Shown here: positions 5,968-6,075 of the stretch, in pieces
How the letters are laid out: each line of letters starts with the position of its first letter
Numbering within the stretch: position 1 is the first letter of the stretch
Translations under genes and position numbers: made by a program
Assembly: GCA_016215305.1 (NCBI GenBank)
Contig: JACRKI010000091.1
Span: forward strand, 1 to 6,075
Origin: Candidatus Woesearchaeota archaeon
Lineage (GTDB): Archaea; Nanobdellota; Nanobdellia; Woesearchaeales; DSVV01
Direction: 5' to 3'
DNA length: 6,075 nt
The notes under the pieces: generated by a model
What the model was told of the DNA's origin: nothing
Seen by the model: only the letters and a program-made list of their open reading frames with translations
Database searches by the model: none

Positions 5968-5976
5968 TGTTATGGA
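5968..5976. repeat. Copy 2 of the 9-bp word shared with the pdhABC upstream region
   Basis: TGTTATGGA again, about 34 bases upstream of the lipA TATA core, against about 13 bases for the copy upstream of pdhABC. The same orientation relative to transcription is kept in both places. See the copy at 4994-5002. Confidence 0.3.
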
Positions 5977-6075
5977 ACAGTCAAAGTAAAAAACACGAAC
6001 TGAGGAAAGGTAAATCCTAGTACTAGCATCGCTAGGTATCTTTATGTAATTACTTTGAAATAATAATTATTGGAC
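5977..6075. other. Intergenic region with clustered palindromes, right edge
   Basis: No gene is recognisable here. The stretch holds CTAGTACTAG (6017-6026, perfect palindrome), the overlapping hairpin CTAGC-ATC-GCTAG (6023-6035), GTAATTAC (6046-6053) and AATAATTATT (6062-6071). The CTAG tetramer occurs three times in 19 bases. TTTATGTA at 6041-6048 could be a plus-strand TATA box whose start would fall near 6071, implying a divergent gene just beyond the window; there is no obvious BRE, so this is weak. A 17-codon plus-strand ORF (5967-6020) is too short to claim. I see no tRNA cloverleaf and no box C/D guide RNA motif pair. Confidence 0.35.

Overview
The window reads as a piece of an archaeal chromosome. 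The two transcription units whose starts are visible have a BRE/TATA-type promoter about 27-31 bases before the start codon and almost no leader. The downstream genes of the one multi-gene unit instead carry Shine-Dalgarno (SD) sequences matching the 16S rRNA 3' end. T-rich tracts follow the genes. The AT-leaning, compact layout with a bacterial-type pyruvate dehydrogenase would suit a small-genome archaeon such as a DPANN lineage, but that placement is inference and no rRNA or other marker gene is present.

Layout. Left (1-834, +): the C-terminal isomerase half of GlmS, cut by the window edge. 877-1131 (+): an 84-residue basic protein I do not recognise. 1132-1310: a short convergent gap with T-rich sequence and, on the minus strand, a possible 40-codon Lys-rich ORF that overlaps the end of the E2 gene. 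4947-1311 (-): an E1-alpha, E1-beta, E2 operon of a 2-oxoacid (probably pyruvate) dehydrogenase complex, tightly coupled with a 1-base overlap and then an 11-base gap. 5904-5020 (-): lipoyl synthase LipA with its own promoter and a T-rich end, transcribed in the same direction just ahead of the operon. 5926-6075: intergenic DNA with the lipA promoter, several short palindromes and three CTAG sites.

How the genes fit together. E1-alpha and E1-beta form the thiamine-diphosphate enzyme that decarboxylates the 2-oxoacid. E2 carries one lipoyl domain, a peripheral-subunit-binding domain and a CoA acyltransferase domain. LipA inserts the sulfurs that turn octanoyl-E2 into lipoyl-E2. Dihydrolipoamide dehydrogenase (E3) and an octanoyl or lipoate transferase are not in the window and would have to be encoded elsewhere. 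GlmS (amino-sugar synthesis) is a separate function on the opposite strand.

Most unusual points: a 94-residue, strongly basic N-terminal extension on E1-alpha, whose GTG start is supported by the promoter position; a 5-bp inverted repeat directly against that start codon; a 9-bp word shared by the lipA and E1-alpha upstream regions; and promoter geometry that moves the lipA start to an internal ATG.
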